The translations under genes and the position numbers were made by a program. From Paenibacillus senegalimassiliensis (GTDB taxonomy: Bacteria; Bacillota; Bacilli; Paenibacillales; Paenibacillaceae): DNA of 64,000 nucleotides. The notes below the pieces were generated by a model. That model had not been told where the DNA came from. It worked only from the letters and a program-made list of their open reading frames with translations, and did no database searches. Location: assembly GCF_001486585.1 (NCBI RefSeq), contig NZ_LN909046.1:1054001-1118000 (forward strand), read 5' to 3'. Of this stretch, positions 44,194 to 53,515 are shown piece after piece. The first letter of the stretch is position 1, and each line of letters opens with the position of its first letter.

Positions 44194-45629
44194 ATATCCT
44201 GTTTGCTGCGGCAGAAGCTGCGCCCCTGGTCAAGACTGGCGGTTTGGCTGACGTCATTGGAGCATTACCCAAGGCATTAATTGCTGCCGGGCATGACGTG
44301 CGCATTATGTTGCCCAAATATAAGGCACTTTCTGATGCTGTACTGGGACGTATGGTACATATAGGGACTAAGGACGTCCCGGTAGGTTGGCGTCAGAAAT
44401 ATGGTGGCTTGGCGTTGGTCCATTGGGATGGCCTGCCCATTTATCTCATTGACAATGAGGAGTATTTCCGCCGCGACGGTATTTATGGACATGGAGATGA
44501 TGGGGAACGGTTTGCTTACTTTGACCGGGCCGTGCTGGAATTGCTACCCCTTACCGGGTTTGTACCCGATATCATTCATTGTCATGATTGGCATACGGGG
44601 ATGATTCCATTGTTGCTAAGAGAGCACTATCGGCATCAAGCGTTCTACAGAGATATTCGCACAGTCTACACCATACACAATCTGCTCTATCAAGGGAATT
44701 TCCCGGAAGAGATCCTGCCTGATCTGCTGAGCTTGCCTTGGCATTATTTCACCCCTGAGGGCGTGGAGTATTACGGCAGCGTCAGCTTTATGAAGGCGGG
44801 TCTTGTGTATGCGAACCATATCACGACGGTTAGCCCCACGTATGCGGGGGAGATTCAGACGGAGCATTACGGCTGCGGGATGGACGGATTGCTACGCTTC
44901 TTAAGCGGACGCTTATCGGGCATTGTCAACGGTATTGACACGGAGTTGTACAATCCGGAGACAGATCTGGAGCTATTTGCTCGTTATAGCCACAGCTTGG
45001 AGCAGAAACAAGCCAACAAGCTGGCCCTGCAACGCGAGCTGGGTTTGCCGGAGAAGGCCGACGTTCCGCTCTTCTGCATGATTACCCGCCTGGTGGAGCC
45101 CAAGGGACTTGATCTGCTGCTGCGTGTATTGGATGAATGGTTATGGAACGATGAGGTGCAGTTCGTCTTGCTTGGAACGGGGGACCCGGTCTATGAGTCG
45201 TGGTTCCGGGAGGCTGCTCATCGCCATCCAGGCAAGCTTGCCGTGCAAATCCGCTTCAGCGAGGCTTTGTCCCGGCGTATCTATGCAGGGAGTGACATGC
45301 TGCTGATGCCGTCGCGGTTCGAGCCATGTGGCATTAGCCAGCTTCTGGCGCTGCGTTACGGAACGATTCCGGTGGTACGGGAGACCGGGGGACTTAACGA
45401 TACGGTAAGCTCTTATAATGAGTTTACGGGAGAGGGCAACGGGTTTACCTTCCATAATTACAATGCCCATGATATGCTGTATACCTTGCGCAGAGCGACT
45501 ACCTTCTATCATCGTCCCGAGCATTGGCAGCAGATTGTTAGTCATGCGTTCTCGGGGGATTATAGCTGGGACCGTTCCGCTCGGCAGTATGTAGAAATTT
45601 ATCAGCATGTACTAGAAGCTGGTGAATAG
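44190..45629 (+). CDS. glgA: Glycogen synthase
   Basis: This GT5 glycosyltransferase extends glycogen from ADP-glucose. It is 479 aa. The N-terminal donor motif is KTGGLADV, with HCHDWHTGM and GIDTELYNPETD in the first domain and MITRLVEPKGLDLLL and MPSRFEPCGISQL in the second. The typical C-terminal ETGGLNDTV is present. It overlaps glgB by 4 bp. It uses the product of the divergent glgC. Confidence 0.96.
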   Translation: MNILFAAAEAAPLVKTGGLADVIGALPKALIAAGHDVRIMLPKYKALSDAVLGRMVHIGTKDVPVGWRQKYGGLALVHWDGLPIYLIDNEEYFRRDGIYGHGDDGERFAYFDRAVLELLPLTGFVPDIIHCHDWHTGMIPLLLREHYRHQAFYRDIRTVYTIHNLLYQGNFPEEILPDLLSLPWHYFTPEGVEYYGSVSFMKAGLVYANHITTVSPTYAGEIQTEHYGCGMDGLLRFLSGRLSGIVNGIDTELYNPETDLELFARYSHSLEQKQANKLALQRELGLPEKADVPLFCMITRLVEPKGLDLLLRVLDEWLWNDEVQFVLLGTGDPVYESWFREAAHRHPGKLAVQIRFSEALSRRIYAGSDMLLMPSRFEPCGISQLLALRYGTIPVVRETGGLNDTVSSYNEFTGEGNGFTFHNYNAHDMLYTLRRATTFYHRPEHWQQIVSHAFSGDYSWDRSARQYVEIYQHVLEAGE

Positions 45630-45676
45630 ATCGTAGGAGCTTGCGGCCGGTATAAGGCTACACTCGCTGTTCAATT

Positions 45677-45740
45677 AAAAAAGACGCTCAGCAATCCCAG
45701 GCTCTTTATGTTCGGAGTTGGCCTGTGATTCTGAGCGTCA
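45677..45740 (-). terminator. Intrinsic terminator after the neopullulanase-type gene
   Basis: GACGCTCAG (45683-45691) pairs with CTGAGCGTC (45731-45739), extended inward by further pairing; an A6 run at 45677-45682 gives the T-run on the minus strand. It may also slow plus-strand transcripts from glgA. Confidence 0.82.
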
Positions 45741-45746
45741 TGTTTA

Positions 45747-47489
45747 TTAAAGGGACCTGTACAAAATTCGAAAACCGTAGGGTTCGAGCGTAATCTTCAT
45801 CTGACCGTCTGCTGGATTTACTTGCTCTTCTGTCAACGCATCCCGCCAGTCACTGGTTTGCATCGGGTGAGTTAATAAGGCCGTATTGGCTGTATTGTTC
45901 ATCCAGACGGTAAAATGCTTGTGCCCATCCATCCGCTCGTAGATGATATTAGGGTCACCTTCGTCGGCATGCAGGAAGCGAAAATGTCCCTGACGCAAGG
46001 CGGGATTATGCTTGCGCAGCCCAATCATGAGCTTGTAAAAGTCATATAACTCACGATCTTGCTTGCCAGGCTCCCATTCCATGCATTTGCGGCTGTCCGG
46101 ATCACCCTCACCAGTTAATCCAATTTCATCACCGTATAAGATGCAAGGTGTCCCAATATAGGTGAACAAGAATACGACGCATAGCTTGAGTCGCCGTTTG
46201 TCTCCACCTGCGCGGGTGAGCAGACGGGCCGTATCATGGCTGCATAACAGGTTGAAGATTACTTCGTTGATCTGATGCGGGTAACGCATAATCAGCGCTC
46301 CCATTTCATTAGAGAAAGCCGCTCCATCCGCATTCCCCGTAAAGAACTCCAGCACCTTATCGGCAAAGGGGTAGTTCATCACGGAATCAAATTGGTCGCC
46401 CAGCAGCCAGTTGAGGGAATCGCTCCATACTTCGCCAATCAGGTAGGCCTCCGGGTTCGCTTGCTTGACGAGGCGGCGGAAGTCGCGCCAGAAGTGATGA
46501 TCCACCTCATTGGCCACATCCAGCCGCCAGCCATCCAGTTTGATTTCCTTAATCCAATATTCCGCTACCCCCAGCAGGTAATTCCTTAGCTCCGGATCGG
46601 CCGTATTAAATTTTGGCATGTTGCCAAAAAAGCCAAACGTATCATAAGTCGGTATGCCGTTCTCCACGGTGGCGGGGAACCGATTGATATGGAACCAGCT
46701 TGCATAACGAGAGGCCGCGCCATGCTTCAATACATCCTGGAACGGCGGGAATTGCTCGCCGCAATGGTTAAATACCGCATCCAGGACCACACGGACTCCT
46801 CGTTCATGGCAATGCTCTACCAACTTGTGCAGCAGGGCATTATCTCCAAAATGCGGATCGACGTGCTTGTAATCCATCGTATCGTATTTATGATTGGAGG
46901 GAGCGACAAACAATGGAGTCATGTAAATGGCGGTAATCCCCAAATCCGTCAGATCATCCAAATGATCGAGGATACCCTGCAGGTCACCTCCAAAGTAATT
47001 ATCCCAGGCCGGCTTGCCCCCCCATGCTAATGTACCTTCGGGGTCGTTGGTGGGATCTCCGTTCGCATATCGATCAGGCATAATTTGATAGAATACCGCT
47101 TGCTTGGCCCACTCGGGCACCTGTGCTACTTCGACGGCATGAATATATGGAAATTCAAAGCACTCGCCGGGCGTGGCGGGGGACTCGGACTGCAGGCCGG
47201 AATCCAGCATATAGATCGTTTCGGAGCCAGCGCTTAATTTGAATGCATAGGACAAGCGCTTAAAGCGTGGACGAACGGCCACCTCCCAATAATCAAACCT
47301 GCGATCATGCGCGGTGCGCTCCATCGGGAGTTCCTGGAAAGTCCCGCCCCAATCATATTTGTCACCGGTCAAGGCTACCACCTGTGTGACATCATCCCGC
47401 TTGGTACGAATGCGCAAATGAATGGTGGAAGCATCATAGGCATAGGCCCATTTATCGCGGGGAACATGGTAAAGTGCTTCAAGCAGCAT
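45747..47489 (-). CDS. Neopullulanase/cyclomaltodextrinase-type alpha-glycosidase
   Basis: This 580-aa GH13_20 enzyme has an N-terminal CBM34-like beta domain (about 1-125) used for dimerisation, then the barrel: FYQIMPDRYANGD, GDLQGILDHLDDL, VVLDAVFNHCGE, nucleophile Asp in LDGWRLDVANEV, acid Glu in LIGEVWSD, and CSHDTARLL. There is no signal peptide, so it is intracellular and degrades imported cyclodextrins or maltodextrins, or trims glycogen. GAGGAGGTG precedes its ATG. It is convergent with glgA, completing a glycogen/maltodextrin island. Confidence 0.93.
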   Translation of the reverse strand: MLLEALYHVPRDKWAYAYDASTIHLRIRTKRDDVTQVVALTGDKYDWGGTFQELPMERTAHDRRFDYWEVAVRPRFKRLSYAFKLSAGSETIYMLDSGLQSESPATPGECFEFPYIHAVEVAQVPEWAKQAVFYQIMPDRYANGDPTNDPEGTLAWGGKPAWDNYFGGDLQGILDHLDDLTDLGITAIYMTPLFVAPSNHKYDTMDYKHVDPHFGDNALLHKLVEHCHERGVRVVLDAVFNHCGEQFPPFQDVLKHGAASRYASWFHINRFPATVENGIPTYDTFGFFGNMPKFNTADPELRNYLLGVAEYWIKEIKLDGWRLDVANEVDHHFWRDFRRLVKQANPEAYLIGEVWSDSLNWLLGDQFDSVMNYPFADKVLEFFTGNADGAAFSNEMGALIMRYPHQINEVIFNLLCSHDTARLLTRAGGDKRRLKLCVVFLFTYIGTPCILYGDEIGLTGEGDPDSRKCMEWEPGKQDRELYDFYKLMIGLRKHNPALRQGHFRFLHADEGDPNIIYERMDGHKHFTVWMNNTANTALLTHPMQTSDWRDALTEEQVNPADGQMKITLEPYGFRILYRSL

Positions 47490-47658
47490 GAACGGCGCAC
47501 CTCCTCAAGATCAATCTGTCTTCTGCCAGTATTCCCAATTCTCACATCCCCATGAATGAGCAGCCTGCTAATTGACCAAAGTATTATAAACAAATAGCTC
47601 CTTGCTAAGACGCATGAAGAAGAAGTGTGACTATATGATGAAGGCTATGAAAATACCT

Positions 47659-47687
47659 TTGCATATATATACAAACTGATTTATAAT
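47659..47687 (+). promoter_or_regulatory. Promoter of the amino-acid ABC transporter operon
   Basis: TTGCAT (47659-47664), a 17-bp spacer and TATAAT (47682-47687), 58 bp before the binding-protein gene. Confidence 0.7.
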
Positions 47688-47745
47688 TAGCCCAGTGATT
47701 ATCCAGAGTAAATGTGAATATGGAAAGAAGAACAGGAGAGATATT

Positions 47746-48597
47746 ATGAAAAAATGGGGTATATTGTTAGCAGCGGTTATGATGCTTACGATGGTCTTGG
47801 CCGCTTGTGGTCAGGAAAAAAATAGCAACAACGGAGCTGCCAATACAACGGGGAACAATCAAAGCCAAAATGAAACACAAGGCTCCCAGCCGGAAACAGA
47901 TGTTGCCAAGAAGCTGATTCTGGGTACAAGCGCAGATTTCCCGCCATATGAGTTCCATATCAAGAATGAACAAGGTGCGGACGAGATTGTTGGCTTCGAT
48001 ATCGAAATTGCCAAGGAGATTGCCAAGGACATGGGCGCGGAGTTGGAAATCAAGGACTTGAAATTCGATTCCCTGCTGAATGAGCTGGCTAGCGGCCGGA
48101 TTGATCTCGTCATTTCGGGACTTAGTCCAACACCAGAGCGTGCCGAGCAAATTGACATGTCGAAAATTTACTACACGGCGGAGCAAGCTGTTGTTACCCG
48201 TGCGGCTGACAAAGATAAATTTGCTACCATGGAATCGCTGGAAGGAGCCAAGATCGGGATACAGCTAGGCTCTATTCAAGAGGGTATTGCTCAAGAGATT
48301 CCAAATGCCAAGCTGACAGCGCTGGCCAAAATCAATGATATTGTAATGCAACTTAACACCAACCGCGTAGATGCGGCCATTCTGGAAGGTCCTGTTGCTG
48401 AATCTTTCGTGAAGAATGTAGAAGGCTTGGTCATTACCGATGCTAAAGTGGAGAACGAAGATGAAGGCTACGTTATCGGTGTGAAGAAGGGCAATCAGGA
48501 ACTGCTTGATCAAGTGAACACAACGCTCGACCGCTTGCTGGGTGACGGCAGCATCGACCGATTCGTTACAGAAGCGAGCGCGCTAGCCGAGAAATAA
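47746..48597 (+). CDS. Amino-acid ABC transporter substrate-binding lipoprotein
   Basis: This is a 283-aa family 3 solute-binding protein. The start ATG 47746 has AGGAGAG just upstream; the GTG at 47695 lies close after the promoter and is not used. Signal and lipobox VLAAC put the Cys at 21; an Asn/Gln/Ser-rich tether follows (about 25-50). The fold motifs GTSADFPPYEF, VGFDIEIAKEI, DLVISGLSPTPER and GIQLGSIQEG are typical of polar amino-acid receptors such as FliY/GlnH. The Arg that binds the amino-acid carboxylate is in the TPER loop. A hairpin separates it from the permease gene. Confidence 0.94.
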   Translation: MKKWGILLAAVMMLTMVLAACGQEKNSNNGAANTTGNNQSQNETQGSQPETDVAKKLILGTSADFPPYEFHIKNEQGADEIVGFDIEIAKEIAKDMGAELEIKDLKFDSLLNELASGRIDLVISGLSPTPERAEQIDMSKIYYTAEQAVVTRAADKDKFATMESLEGAKIGIQLGSIQEGIAQEIPNAKLTALAKINDIVMQLNTNRVDAAILEGPVAESFVKNVEGLVITDAKVENEDEGYVIGVKKGNQELLDQVNTTLDRLLGDGSIDRFVTEASALAEK

Positions 48598-48616
48598 TCG
48601 CGATTGTTACCTTGCA

Positions 48617-48655
48617 GAAAATAGCGGAGCATTCTTCGCTATTTTCTCTTTTTTT
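48617..48655 (+). terminator. Intra-operon terminator/attenuator after the binding-protein gene
   Basis: A 10-bp stem (48617-48626 with 48637-48646) with a following T-rich tract lies between the binding protein and the permease. Partial read-through would give more binding protein than membrane parts. Confidence 0.8.
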
Positions 48656-48695
48656 GGTTAAAAGGTTAAGGTAACGGAGGAGGAATAAAGGTTTT

Positions 48696-49358
48696 ATGGA
48701 ACTGATCTCAATGTTTGTGGAATATCGAAGTTATTTTCTAGCAGGTGTGCAGTATACGCTGTTGCTGGCAGCCATCAGTGTGGTATGTGGCTTTATCCTT
48801 GGTCTTGGCATCGCCATGCTGCGGATGTCTTCGTGGCGTGTTGTTCGGTTCTTCGGCCATGCGTGGGTGGAATTCCTGCGCGGTACGCCAATGATGGTGC
48901 AGTTATTGATCATTCATTATGGACTCGCCTTTATGTTCGATATTAATTTCACCCCGATTCAGTCTGGTGCGATCACGTTGTCGATTAACAGCTCGGCTTA
49001 TCTGGCTGAAATCTTCCGGGCGGGGATTCAGGCAGTAGACCGGGGCCAAGGGGAAGCGGCTCGTTCCTTGGGCATGACCAAAGGAATGGCGATGCGGCAT
49101 ATCATTATTCCTCAGGCGATCAAATCGGTGCTGCCAGCCATCGGGAACGAATTTATTACGATTATCAAGGAATCCTCCATCGTATCGATTATCGGTACGA
49201 CGGAACTGATCTTCCAATCCCAATCGGTAGTCACGATTACTTATGATGGTATGACTCCTTACCTGATCGTAGCCGTCATGTACTTTGTGTTGACTTTCAC
49301 CCTGTCCCGCATTCTCGGGATTTTCGAAAGGAAGTTGAAGACCAGTGATCAACGTTAA
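48696..49358 (+). CDS. Amino-acid ABC transporter permease (HisM family)
   Basis: This 220-aa inner-membrane protein has five or so TM segments (about 17-45, 55-75, 85-100, 150-170, 190-210). The EAA loop that docks the ATPase is [20 protein letters not shown], and [12 protein letters not shown] is the standard N-terminal motif. It is a single permease gene, so the channel is probably a homodimer. It overlaps the ATPase gene by 14 bp. GGAGGAGG stands 11 nt before its ATG. Confidence 0.95.
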   Translation: MELISMFVEYRSYFLAGVQYTLLLAAISVVCGFILGLGIAMLRMSSWRVVRFFGHAWVEFLRGTPMMVQLLIIHYGLAFMFDINFTPIQSGAITLSINSSAYLAEIFRAGIQAVDRGQGEAARSLGMTKGMAMRHIIIPQAIKSVLPAIGNEFITIIKESSIVSIIGTTELIFQSQSVVTITYDGMTPYLIVAVMYFVLTFTLSRILGIFERKLKTSDQR

Positions 49359-50067
49359 GGGCTTGCATAAAAAGTTTGGAGCGTTGCATATTTTGCAGGG
49401 CATTGATCTCCAGATTTCCAAGGGAGAAGTTGTCGTAGTGATTGGTCCCAGTGGCTCGGGGAAAAGTACGTTTCTCCGCTGTCTGAACCTGCTGGAGACT
49501 CCAACGGAAGGCGAAATTCGCTTTGAAGGGGAGTTAATTAACGATAAGCGTCATAATATCAATCAGACCCGCGAGAAGATGGGCATGGTGTTCCAGCAGT
49601 TCAACTTGTTCCCGCACAAGACCGTCATGGATAATATTACTTTGGCACCAATCCGCGTTAGAAAGAAAAGCAAGGCCGAAGCGGAAGCCTCTGCCGTAGA
49701 ACTGTTGCGTACAGTTGGACTGGAGGATAAGCGGGACGGCTATCCGTCTCAATTATCAGGGGGTCAGAAGCAGCGGATTGCCATCGCGCGTGCCTTGGCT
49801 ATGGAGCCGCATGTGATGCTGTTCGATGAGCCTACCTCGGCACTTGACCCCGAGATGGTGGGCGAGGTGCTGGACGTCATGAAGAAGCTTGCTGAACGGG
49901 GGATGACGATGGTCATCGTCACCCATGAAATGGGCTTTGCCCGCGAGGTAGGGGACCGTATCCTCTTTATGGATCAGGGCGTTATTCTGGAGCAGGGTAC
50001 CCCGCAGCAGGTGTTTGGCTCTCCACAGCACCAACGTACTCAGGATTTTTTAAGTAAAGTGCTTTAA
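49345..50067 (+). CDS. Amino-acid ABC transporter ATP-binding protein (GlnQ type)
   Basis: This is the 240-aa ATPase of the importer. Walker [11 protein letters not shown]-loop [13 protein letters not shown], signature [16 protein letters not shown], Walker [14 protein letters not shown] and switch His in [13 protein letters not shown] are all intact. GTG start, overlapping the permease. The [13 protein letters not shown] pattern is specific to polar amino-acid ATPases such as GlnQ/HisP. A terminator follows. Confidence 0.96.
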   Translation: MINVKGLHKKFGALHILQGIDLQISKGEVVVVIGPSGSGKSTFLRCLNLLETPTEGEIRFEGELINDKRHNINQTREKMGMVFQQFNLFPHKTVMDNITLAPIRVRKKSKAEAEASAVELLRTVGLEDKRDGYPSQLSGGQKQRIAIARALAMEPHVMLFDEPTSALDPEMVGEVLDVMKKLAERGMTMVIVTHEMGFAREVGDRILFMDQGVILEQGTPQQVFGSPQHQRTQDFLSKVL

Positions 50068-50084
50068 GAGGTTGTTCATAAAAG

Positions 50085-50115
50085 GCTGTCGAGTGATGAT
50101 CTCGGCAGCTTTTTT
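50085..50115 (+). terminator. Terminator of the amino-acid ABC operon
   Basis: A 9-bp stem with one G-U pair (50085-50093 with 50101-50109), 7-nt loop and six T residues. Confidence 0.88.
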
Positions 50116-50373
50116 CTTTATGTATTCTGATTTTGCTTGCGCCAAATATGAAGAACAAAATGTAACGTTTGTGGCTCCCGAATTATGCATGTTGGAGTTA
50201 TTTTCCAACCACGGCTTGGTGGCCATCAATGAATCTGCATGGCTCTTACCACCTTCGTAACAGTAGATGAGCGCAATTGGTCGGATTTACCTGTCCAACT
50301 GGTTACAAAATTGTGATATATTCATTAAGGCCGAAAGCGAACCGGCAAATGATATATAAGGAGAGGGACAACC
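50116..50373. other. Intergenic stretch with little coding signal
   Basis: Between the ABC terminator and the 3D-domain gene I see no credible gene. An extended -10 element (TGA-TATATT, TATATT at 50317-50322) is the only promoter-like signal, about 50 bp before the next start. Confidence 0.5.
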
Positions 50374-50862
50374 TTGAACAGTAATATCAGAACCAAAATC
50401 GCCAAGGCAGCCATTGTTGCTGCAAGTGTAACCCTTTTATTTCAAAATACAGCGGCACATGCCGAATCGGTACATAAAGCCGTATCCAAGCTGAACGTCG
50501 TCTCTGAAGAGGTCGTTGTAGCTTGGGGCAAGACGTTTACTTACTCCAATACAATACAGGTCAAAGCGTCAGCCTATAGCAAGGCCGCCAGCGAGAATGG
50601 CAAATGGGGGGCCGTTGATTATTTGGGCAATCCGCTGAAGTTGGGTACGATTGCGGTCGACCCCAAGATCATCCCGATGGGAACCAAGGTCCTGGTGACA
50701 GGCCATAGCCATGATGGCTTGCCGGATCAAGCTTTTGTGGCGACGGCTACGGATCAGGGCGGAAGCATTAAGGGGAACCGCATTGATATTTTCATTCCAG
50801 GCAGCCAATCCTTTGTCAAAACGTTTGGCTACCAAGATGTAAAATTATATGTACTGGACTAA
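50374..50862 (+). CDS. Secreted 3D-domain protein, possible wall lytic enzyme
   Basis: This 162-aa exported protein has a TTG start after AAGGAGAGG. Signal peptide about residues 1-30 (cleavage near AHAES). The C-terminal half is a 3D domain (double-psi barrel, named for its three Asp): VKASAYS, TIAVDPKIIPMGTKV, ATDQGGSIKGNRIDIF. This fold is shared with MltA and the Bacillus YocH/Rpf-like proteins. No LysM or G5 domain is present. The domain's Asp residues in TAVDP, ATDQGG and NRIDI are retained. Probable role is remodelling of peptidoglycan; this is by family only. Confidence 0.87.
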   Translation: MNSNIRTKIAKAAIVAASVTLLFQNTAAHAESVHKAVSKLNVVSEEVVVAWGKTFTYSNTIQVKASAYSKAASENGKWGAVDYLGNPLKLGTIAVDPKIIPMGTKVLVTGHSHDGLPDQAFVATATDQGGSIKGNRIDIFIPGSQSFVKTFGYQDVKLYVLD

Positions 50863-50886
50863 ATTGTTCAGCTAACTTTTAAAAGC

Positions 50887-50911
50887 AAAGAGCTCCTTGA
50901 GGGAGCTCTTT
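50887..50911. terminator. Bidirectional terminator between 3D-domain and deacetylase genes
   Basis: AAAGAGCTCC (50887-50896) pairs with GGAGCTCTTT (50902-50911) around a 5-nt loop. A and T flanks serve both convergent genes. Confidence 0.88.
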
Positions 50912-50923
50912 TGTTATATCAGA

Positions 50924-51676
50924 TCACCGGGAAGCACTGGTCTGTAGCAGCTCGGCCAAGTCCACGAATTCGTAGCCTTTAGCACGGAGCGTTTCTATAA
51001 TGTCAGGCAGAGCCTCAATAGTACCGGACAGATCAGAACCCACGCCCCCGCCGGCATGGAGCAGAATAATTGCACCCGGCCCGGTGGCCTGCAGCACATT
51101 CGCTTTAATTTGTTCCTTGTTCAGCCCTTTCCAGTCCAGTGAATCCACGTTCCAGTTCACAATCTTATAGCCATTTGCTTTGGCCCACTTAACCTGCTCC
51201 TCATTAATTTCCCCATACGGCGGGCGAATGAGCTTGGGTCGATAACCTACGGTGCGCTCAACAACCTGCTCTGTGCGTTCGATTTCGCTAACGAACTGTT
51301 TTACCGTACGCTTGCGGAAAGGGGGATGGTTGAAGGAATGATTTCCGATAACATGACCTTCTCGGTGCATTCGCTCCAGTAAAGCCGGAAATTTCTTCGC
51401 CCTTGCCCCAACAACGAAGAAGGTCGCCTTGGCCCCTTTTTGACTTAAGATTTCAAGGATTTGCGGAGTGAATCGGGGGTCGGGGCCATCATCAAAGGTA
51501 AGGGCTACCTGCTTCGTATCCGGCCCACGGAATTTAAAGGTCTCCGAGTATTTCTTGCGCAGCTCTCCCAGACTGGAAGGCTTATCGCGCACGGAGGCCT
51601 GAGCGGTACTGATTGGAACAGTAACGAGCAACACCAGGGTTAGAAACAACACCCATTTCTTGCGCAAATCAGGCAA
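50924..51676 (-). CDS. Polysaccharide deacetylase (NodB domain), exported
   Basis: This protein of about 250 aa starts at TTG 51676, 7 nt after GGAGG; the in-frame ATG at 51694 lies before that ribosome site and is unlikely. A signal peptide or anchor (about 1-27, RKKWVLFLTLVLLV) precedes one NodB domain: TFDDGPDPR, HSFNHPP with the metal His pair, RPPYGEINE and LLHAGGG near the end. The family removes acetyl groups from peptidoglycan or chitin-like sugars, and relatives include PdaA/PdaB-type sporulation proteins. No other domain is present. Confidence 0.92.
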   Translation of the reverse strand: MPDLRKKWVLFLTLVLLVTVPISTAQASVRDKPSSLGELRKKYSETFKFRGPDTKQVALTFDDGPDPRFTPQILEILSQKGAKATFFVVGARAKKFPALLERMHREGHVIGNHSFNHPPFRKRTVKQFVSEIERTEQVVERTVGYRPKLIRPPYGEINEEQVKWAKANGYKIVNWNVDSLDWKGLNKEQIKANVLQATGPGAIILLHAGGGVGSDLSGTIEALPDIIETLRAKGYEFVDLAELLQTSASR

Positions 51677-51775
51677 TGCTGCACCTCCATTCATCGTCCT
51701 ATTGTTATGTCCATTTGCTTAAAATTTATGAAATTTCGGAACATTAGGGTGTTCAGCTATGCCTCAGCTACTCGT

Positions 51776-51791
51776 AGTGACAAATATCACA
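51776..51791 (+). promoter_or_regulatory. FNR/CRP-like palindrome upstream of pyrK
   Basis: AGTGA-N6-TCACA (51776-51791) differs by one base from the TGTGA-N6-TCACA form. Its centre lies about 42 bp upstream of the start that would follow a weak extended -10 (TGG-CATTCT, 51811-51819). Confidence 0.4.
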
Positions 51792-51852
51792 GACTGTTGG
51801 CGCGAAAAACTGGCATTCTGTGATGAAGCGAACAAAAGAACGAGGTGGATTC

Positions 51853-52548
51853 ATGGCAACGGTGATAGCTAATCAGCAGGTAGCCCAAGGGGTCTTCAAG
51901 CTAGAGGCCGAAGGGCAGTTTACAGGGAAAATGGGACAGTTTTACATGCTTCGCGCGGGTGAGCGTTATCCATTGCTGTCGCGTCCGATCAGCATCTTCA
52001 ATATAAGCGGCAGCCGAATTGAGTTTTTGATTTTGGAAGCTGGCGAGGGAACGGCCATATTATCGGCATTGAAGCCTGGTGATCCCTTGGAATTGGAAGG
52101 GCCGTTTGGCAATGGATTTACCTTGCCGAAAGGAAAAACGGCTTTTATTGGAGGGGGCATCGGTATTGCTCCTTTTTATTATGCGCTCAAGGAAGTACCA
52201 GAGGCAGATGTGTATCTGGGCTTTAGCCGTGAGTCCTATATGGTGGAGGAATTCGAGCAAGCCGCTATGGGACAGGTAACAGTGGACGTGGGCGGAGTTA
52301 TTTTGGATCAGGTTGATTTTCATGCCTATGATACGATAGTGGCTTGCGGTCCTCATCCCATGCTTCATGCCGTTCAGCGCAAACAGGCGGAGAGCGGCAC
52401 GCAGGCCAAGGTCTACGTATCTCTGGAGAACCGGATGGCTTGCGCTATAGGGGCATGTCTGGTGTGCAGCGTCAAATGCCAGGATGGACGGAAGAAGGCC
52501 TGTACCGATGGTCCGGTATTCCCTGCCGAGGAGGTGGTGTTCCAATGA
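51853..52548 (+). CDS. pyrK: Dihydroorotate dehydrogenase B, electron-transfer subunit
   Basis: This protein of about 231 aa carries FAD and a [2Fe-2S] cluster and passes electrons from PyrD to NAD. ATG 51853 follows GAGGTGG; the upstream ATG at 51820 has no site. FAD binding is in [13 protein letters not shown] binding in [17 protein letters not shown], and the cluster Cys are in [17 protein letters not shown] followed by KKACTDGP. It overlaps pyrD by 4 bp (ATGA). The rest of the pyrimidine operon is not here, so this pair is separate from carAB/pyrBC. Confidence 0.93.
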   Translation: MATVIANQQVAQGVFKLEAEGQFTGKMGQFYMLRAGERYPLLSRPISIFNISGSRIEFLILEAGEGTAILSALKPGDPLELEGPFGNGFTLPKGKTAFIGGGIGIAPFYYALKEVPEADVYLGFSRESYMVEEFEQAAMGQVTVDVGGVILDQVDFHAYDTIVACGPHPMLHAVQRKQAESGTQAKVYVSLENRMACAIGACLVCSVKCQDGRKKACTDGPVFPAEEVVFQ

Positions 52549-53477
52549 TAGATACTTCTTGTAGTATCGCGGGTGTAGCGTTCAAGAACCCGATCGTCAT
52601 GGCCTCCGGCACGTTTGGATTCGGGAAAGAATACGGCGCATTGTACGATATTAACAAGTTGGGCGGTCTGTCTGGAAAAGGGCTCACCCTTCATCTCAAA
52701 GCCGGCAACGATGGTATTCGAGTAGCGGAGACCGCCTCCGGCATGCTTAACAGTGTTGGCCTGGAGAACCCGGGCGTAGCTGCATTTCTGCAAGAAGAAT
52801 GTCCACGCTGGGAGTCGCTGGATCTGGCTCGGATCGCCAATCTGGGTGGCAACACGATTGAAGAGTATGTGGAAGGGGCCCGGTTGATTGATGAGGACGC
52901 TGCTTGGCGGGCGCAGGCTGGCCGTCAGGCCGTCGATATGATTGAGCTTAATATCTCCTGCCCCAACGTCAAGGCGGGCGGTATGGCCTACGGTATCAAT
53001 ACTGAGATAGCCCGTGAGGTAGTACGTCAGGTGCGCGGAGCCACTACACTGCCGCTGGTGGTCAAGCTATCGCCCAATGCCGAAGACATTGTAGGCATGG
53101 CGGTGATGTGCCAGGAGGAAGGGGCAGACGGCGTGTCACTGATTAACACCTTCTCGGCCATGAAGATTGATATCTACAAGCGACGCAGCATGTTCGATAA
53201 TCTGTATGCCGGCTTGTCCGGCCCAGCCATCAAGCCGATAGCCCTTCGTATGGTGCATCAGGTGTGCCGAGCGGTAACGTTCCCCGTCATGGGGATGGGG
53301 GGAATCAGCAGTACGGAGGATATCATTGAGTTCATTATGGCTGGAGCTACTGTCATTCAGGTAGGGACGCATAACTTCGTCCAAATGCGGGCCGGGGAAC
53401 AGCTTGTAGCAGGCCTGGAGGCCTTTATGGAACAGGAAGGGATAAGCAGCTTGGACGAAATCCGTGGAATCCTATAA
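52545..53477 (+). CDS. pyrD: Dihydroorotate dehydrogenase B, catalytic subunit
   Basis: This FMN-binding TIM-barrel enzyme oxidises dihydroorotate to orotate. It is 310 aa, class 1B. FMN and substrate motifs: [33 protein letters not shown], the base Cys in [19 protein letters not shown] and the phosphate loop [11 protein letters not shown]. Compared with the usual TKG(V/L)T segment, SGKGLT is slightly altered but keeps Lys. It overlaps pyrK and is followed 38 bp later by a small LpdD-like gene. Confidence 0.94.
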   Translation: MIDTSCSIAGVAFKNPIVMASGTFGFGKEYGALYDINKLGGLSGKGLTLHLKAGNDGIRVAETASGMLNSVGLENPGVAAFLQEECPRWESLDLARIANLGGNTIEEYVEGARLIDEDAAWRAQAGRQAVDMIELNISCPNVKAGGMAYGINTEIAREVVRQVRGATTLPLVVKLSPNAEDIVGMAVMCQEEGADGVSLINTFSAMKIDIYKRRSMFDNLYAGLSGPAIKPIALRMVHQVCRAVTFPVMGMGGISSTEDIIEFIMAGATVIQVGTHNFVQMRAGEQLVAGLEAFMEQEGISSLDEIRGIL

Positions 53478-53515
53478 AATGAAGACAATCTCGTTTATAT
53501 AGGAGGAACGGCAAC

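Larger units (their letters stand above)
50112..50887. other. (coordinate note) see the terminator listed at 50887-50911
   Basis: Placeholder left with no independent content; the hairpin itself is described in the next entry. Confidence 0.01.

Noticed and set aside
50072..50260. A 62-codon frame after the amino-acid ABC operon
   Set aside because: It overlaps the intrinsic terminator at 50085-50115 and has no ribosome site.
50887..50911. A feature entry with start 50887 and end 50112
   Set aside because: That entry has inverted coordinates and no content; the valid terminator is the one at 50887-50911.
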